A DNA stretch of 16,450 nt, taken from assembly GCA_947472115.1 (NCBI GenBank), contig CANIZU010000020.1, forward strand, positions 1 to 16,450, written 5' to 3'. Positions 14,956-16,450 of the stretch are shown here, in pieces. The position numbers and the translations under genes are program-made. The notes beneath the pieces are model-generated. The model searched no databases. It was given only the letters and a program-made list of their open reading frames with translations, and was not told the origin of the DNA. Within the stretch, counting starts at the first letter, position 1; each line of letters starts with the position of its first letter. Source of the stretch: Flavobacteriales bacterium (lineage in GTDB: Bacteria > Bacteroidota > Bacteroidia > NS11-12g > UBA955).

Positions 14956-14977
14956 CTGAAAGACAGTTTCAAACTGT
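14931..14977. other. Probable attachment site (attL) at the tRNA 3' end
   Basis: The tRNA T arm and 3' end followed by an exact palindrome, ACAGTTT-C-AAACTGT, at 14963-14977. A tyrosine integrase gene points away from the tRNA 267 bp further on, the standard arrangement when an element has inserted in a tRNA 3' end. The duplicated copy (attR) that would prove the site is outside the window, so the crossover boundaries are not defined. Confidence 0.45.
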
Positions 14978-14980
14978 ACC

Positions 14981-15017
14981 AAAACGTGTAAACCCTAGTG
15001 TTTGCACGTTTTTTTTT
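14981..15017 (+). terminator. Intrinsic terminator of tRNA-Ser
   Basis: An 11-bp stem with one T-G wobble, AACGTGTAAAC (14983-14993) pairing with GTTTGCACGTT (15000-15010), loop CCTAGT, followed by an unbroken run of nine T to 15017. It begins about 28 bases after the tRNA. It is inside the putative element end, so it may have been supplied by the element or lie in an extended attachment region. Confidence 0.8.
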
Positions 15018-15026
15018 GTTCTTACA

Positions 15027-15055
15027 TGTATCAAAATGTATCAAAATGTACCCAC
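15027..15055 (+). repeat. Left block of 10-bp direct repeats (integrase arm-site candidates)
   Basis: TGTATCAAAA at 15027-15036 and again at 15037-15046, followed in register by TGTACCCAC at 15047. A further copy, TGTACCAAAA, lies alone at 14975-14984. The 10-bp period places the copies on one face of the helix. They have the same core as the opposed block at 15110-15137. Confidence 0.8.
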
Positions 15056-15071
15056 TTTGGGTAGCTAACTG

Positions 15072-15104
15072 GTAACCCCTTTTAGAAAATCAAAAAAGGG
15101 TTAC
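15072..15104. repeat. Inverted repeat between the two repeat blocks
   Basis: GTAACCC (15072-15078) and GGGTTAC (15098-15104) are exact inverse copies; after one mismatch the stem extends by TTTT/AAAA (15080-15083 with 15093-15096). No T run follows, so a terminator is unlikely. A protein-binding site or structural element for integration or excision is more plausible. Confidence 0.6.
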
Positions 15105-15109
15105 GGGTG

Positions 15110-15137
15110 TTGGTACAAATTGGTACATATTGGTACT
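15110..15137 (-). repeat. Right block of 10-bp direct repeats, opposed orientation
   Basis: TTGGTACA at 15110, TTGGTACA at 15120 and TTGGTACT at 15130, exactly 10 bp apart. Read on the minus strand these are TGTACCAA, TGTACCAA and AGTACCAA, the same family as the TGTAYCAA copies of the left block. They end 19 bp before the -33 element of the integrase promoter, so a bound protein could influence integrase transcription. Confidence 0.8.
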
Positions 15138-15156
15138 GAAAATCAATGTGTTAGAC

Positions 15157-15187
15157 TTGTTTTGTTCTGCTTGGGTTTGTAGTTTTG
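15157..15187 (+). promoter_or_regulatory. Integrase promoter
   Basis: TTG at 15157-15159, a 20-bp spacer and TAGTTTTG at 15180-15187, an exact TAnnTTTG. The predicted start near 15193 leaves a leader of about 29 nt. In that leader GGCGA (15201-15205) can pair with TCGCC (15217-15221), directly before the ATG. Confidence 0.55.
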
Positions 15188-15221
15188 TCATCAAAATGGG
15201 GGCGAATTTAAAACAATCGCC

Positions 15222-16450
15222 ATGTCGTCAAGAACATCGTTTGGGTTGACTTTTTTGATCAACCGAACAAAAGAAAAAAAGAACGGGGAATGCCCCGTGA
15301 TGCTTCGCATCAACATCAACGGAGAGCGTGCAGCTCTTCAACTTAAAAGGTATCTCAAACCTGAAGATTGGGATACCACCCGCTATGTAATGAAAGGCCG
15401 CTCTAATGAAGCGCGGATTTTCAACGATTACCTGGAAGCGGTTCGGGTAAAAGCTCACAAGAAATACAATGAGCTTTTATCTCTGACAGATGACGTCACT
15501 CCGCAGCTGCTTCGGGATGCAATCCTGGGGGTAAACACTGCCAAAGCAAGGACAGTCATCGACATTTGGGGAGAACACGTAAATGGACTCCAAAAATTAA
15601 TTGGCAAGGAAAACACCTATGCCACTTATCAGAAGCACAACACTGCAAAGAACCATTTCCAAAAGTTCTTGCAGAAGTATTACCGTGTCAATGATGTCTC
15701 AATCAAAGCGGTTGATCATCACATGATACAGCAATACAACATGTACTTAAAAACGGAAAAGGGTTGTAACTACAACACCGCCACTAAGTTTTTGCAAAAC
15801 CTGAAAAGGATTACATGCATTAGTATTAGGAATGGTTGGCTAGTCAAAGACCCGTTTGTTGGTATTAGTCTGTCCATTAAAGAAGTGGATAGGCCTTATT
15901 TAACGATGGAAGAAATTCAAACGTTGATTGACTTTGATTCAAAAATTGAACGTTTGAAACGGGTGAGGGATATTTTCGTTTTTTCGTGTTACACGGGATT
16001 GGCATATATTGATGTTAAAAAATTGAAGAAATCGGAAATAGAAGGAAATGATGAGACTGGATATTGGATTCGAACCAGGCGTCAAAAGACAGACGCTCGT
16101 GCAAATATTCCATTGTTGCATATCCCAATGGATATCATTAAGAATTATTGCCAATTGGATTTGCTAATGCCTGAAGATCCCATCCTTCCCGTTTTGAGCA
16201 ATCAAAAAGTCAACGCCTATTTGAAAGAACTGGCTGATTTGTGTGGAATACATAAGGAGCTGACTTTTCACGTGGCGAGACACTCGTTTGCAACTTCGGT
16301 AACCATGACTAACGGGGTCCCTATGGAGACTGTTAGTAAAATGCTAGGTCACAAAAACATGAAGAGCACGCAGCATTATGCACGTATTGTTGATCAAAAA
16401 GTGGGCGAAGACATGAAACTGCTTGCAGCCAAATTGAAGGGCGGCAGATC
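15222..16450 (+). CDS. Tyrosine recombinase / integrase (3' end outside window)
   Basis: 409 codons are seen without a stop; most relatives are about 400-430 aa, so little is missing. Domain order: N-terminal arm-DNA-binding beta domain (about 1-90, starting FGLTFLINRTK), SAM-like core-binding domain (about 110-215), catalytic domain (about 225-400). Catalytic residues: K289 in the beta-hairpin (RQKTDAR), H350 and R353 in HVARHS, H377 in LGHKNM, and nucleophile Y386 in QHYARI. At the first arginine position the sequence is TGLAYIDV, so alanine (A261) replaces the usual Arg. This is common in Bacteroidota integrases such as IntDOT, where another arginine is thought to compensate; R249 is a candidate here. 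It cuts and rejoins attachment sites to insert or excise the element. ATG 15222 agrees with the promoter. It reads away from the tRNA. Confidence 0.92.
   Translation, partial: MSSRTSFGLTFLINRTKEKKNGECPVMLRININGERAALQLKRYLKPEDWDTTRYVMKGRSNEARIFNDYLEAVRVKAHKKYNELLSLTDDVTPQLLRDAILGVNTAKARTVIDIWGEHVNGLQKLIGKENTYATYQKHNTAKNHFQKFLQKYYRVNDVSIKAVDHHMIQQYNMYLKTEKGCNYNTATKFLQNLKRITCISIRNGWLVKDPFVGISLSIKEVDRPYLTMEEIQTLIDFDSKIERLKRVRDIFVFSCYTGLAYIDVKKLKKSEIEGNDETGYWIRTRRQKTDARANIPLLHIPMDIIKNYCQLDLLMPEDPILPVLSNQKVNAYLKELADLCGIHKELTFHVARHSFATSVTMTNGVPMETVSKMLGHKNMKSTQHYARIVDQKVGEDMKLLAAKLKGGR

Larger units (their letters stand above)
14956..16450. mobile_element. Left end of an integrative element in tRNA-Ser (partial)
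   Basis: Starts at the 3' end of tRNA-Ser(UGA) and continues past the window. It contains a palindrome, repeat blocks that look like integrase arm-binding sites, an integrase promoter, and a Bacteroidota-type tyrosine integrase. Whether the cargo belongs to an integrative conjugative element, prophage or genomic island cannot be told from the part seen. Confidence 0.6.

Noticed and set aside
14793..15044. Minus-strand reading frame of 83 codons across the tRNA
   Set aside because: It is the antisense of tRNA-Ser (the familiar 'GIRTPGPVTVNGFQDRRIR' artefact) and its terminator; it has no promoter and no family resemblance.
14877..15068. Plus-strand reading frame of 63 codons starting in the tRNA
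   Set aside because: It begins inside the tRNA and runs through the terminator stem and repeats; not coding.
15027..15137. CRISPR array or plasmid iterons
   Set aside because: Units are 8-10 bp with no spacers, so not CRISPR. Iterons would normally be longer (about 17-22 bp) and lie near a replication initiator gene; an integrase is adjacent instead. Iterons are not fully excluded, as the element's replication genes are not visible.
15228..15458. Minus-strand frame of 76 codons within the integrase
   Set aside because: It lies opposite the clear N-terminal domain of the integrase; no independent support.

Overview
The window reads as chromosomal DNA of a member of the Bacteroidota. Three things support this: two exported proteins with type IX secretion (T9SS) C-terminal sorting domains, several exact matches to the phylum's TAnnTTTG -7 promoter element, and families typical of the phylum (DUF6702, DoxX_2, a Bacteroidota-type tyrosine integrase). 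Start codons lack a clear Shine-Dalgarno sequence, as is usual in the phylum. I cannot assign a genus.

Layout. Bases 1-693 are the 3' part of a membrane acyl-CoA desaturase. A 243-aa protein follows (746-1477) that reads like a divergent ATP12-type F1-ATPase assembly chaperone. On the minus strand lie two T9SS cargo proteins: a 481-aa protein with two lectin-like modules (1522-2967) and a roughly 713-aa cysteine-rich protein with seven PKD-like repeats (3038-5179). A compact group comes next: a divergent pair of DUF6702 exported protein (5347-5871) and HupE/UreJ-type membrane protein (5910-6503), then an exported M1-family zinc aminopeptidase (6563-9055). Convergent to the peptidase is acetyl-CoA synthetase (9067-10980, minus). 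Divergent from that are a small DoxX-type membrane protein (11083-11451) and an RhlE-like DEAD-box RNA helicase (11528-12940). The helicase stop codon interlocks with the stop of a proline-rich exported orphan (12937-14700, minus).

Bases 14871-14955 encode tRNA-Ser(UGA) with its own promoter and a strong intrinsic terminator. Beyond the tRNA is the left end of an integrative element. It has a 15-bp palindrome beside the tRNA, two opposed blocks of three 10-bp-spaced repeats flanking a hairpin (probable integrase arm sites), a good promoter, and a Bacteroidota-type tyrosine integrase that runs off the window end.

The genes up to 14700 look like ordinary core and envelope functions: lipid desaturation, acetate activation, RNA remodelling, surface proteins and peptide turnover. 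The most distinctive region is the integration module at about 14956-15221. I see no defence system, CRISPR array or insertion sequence. No gene-free stretch exceeds 300 bases; the longest is the 266-bp integration region.
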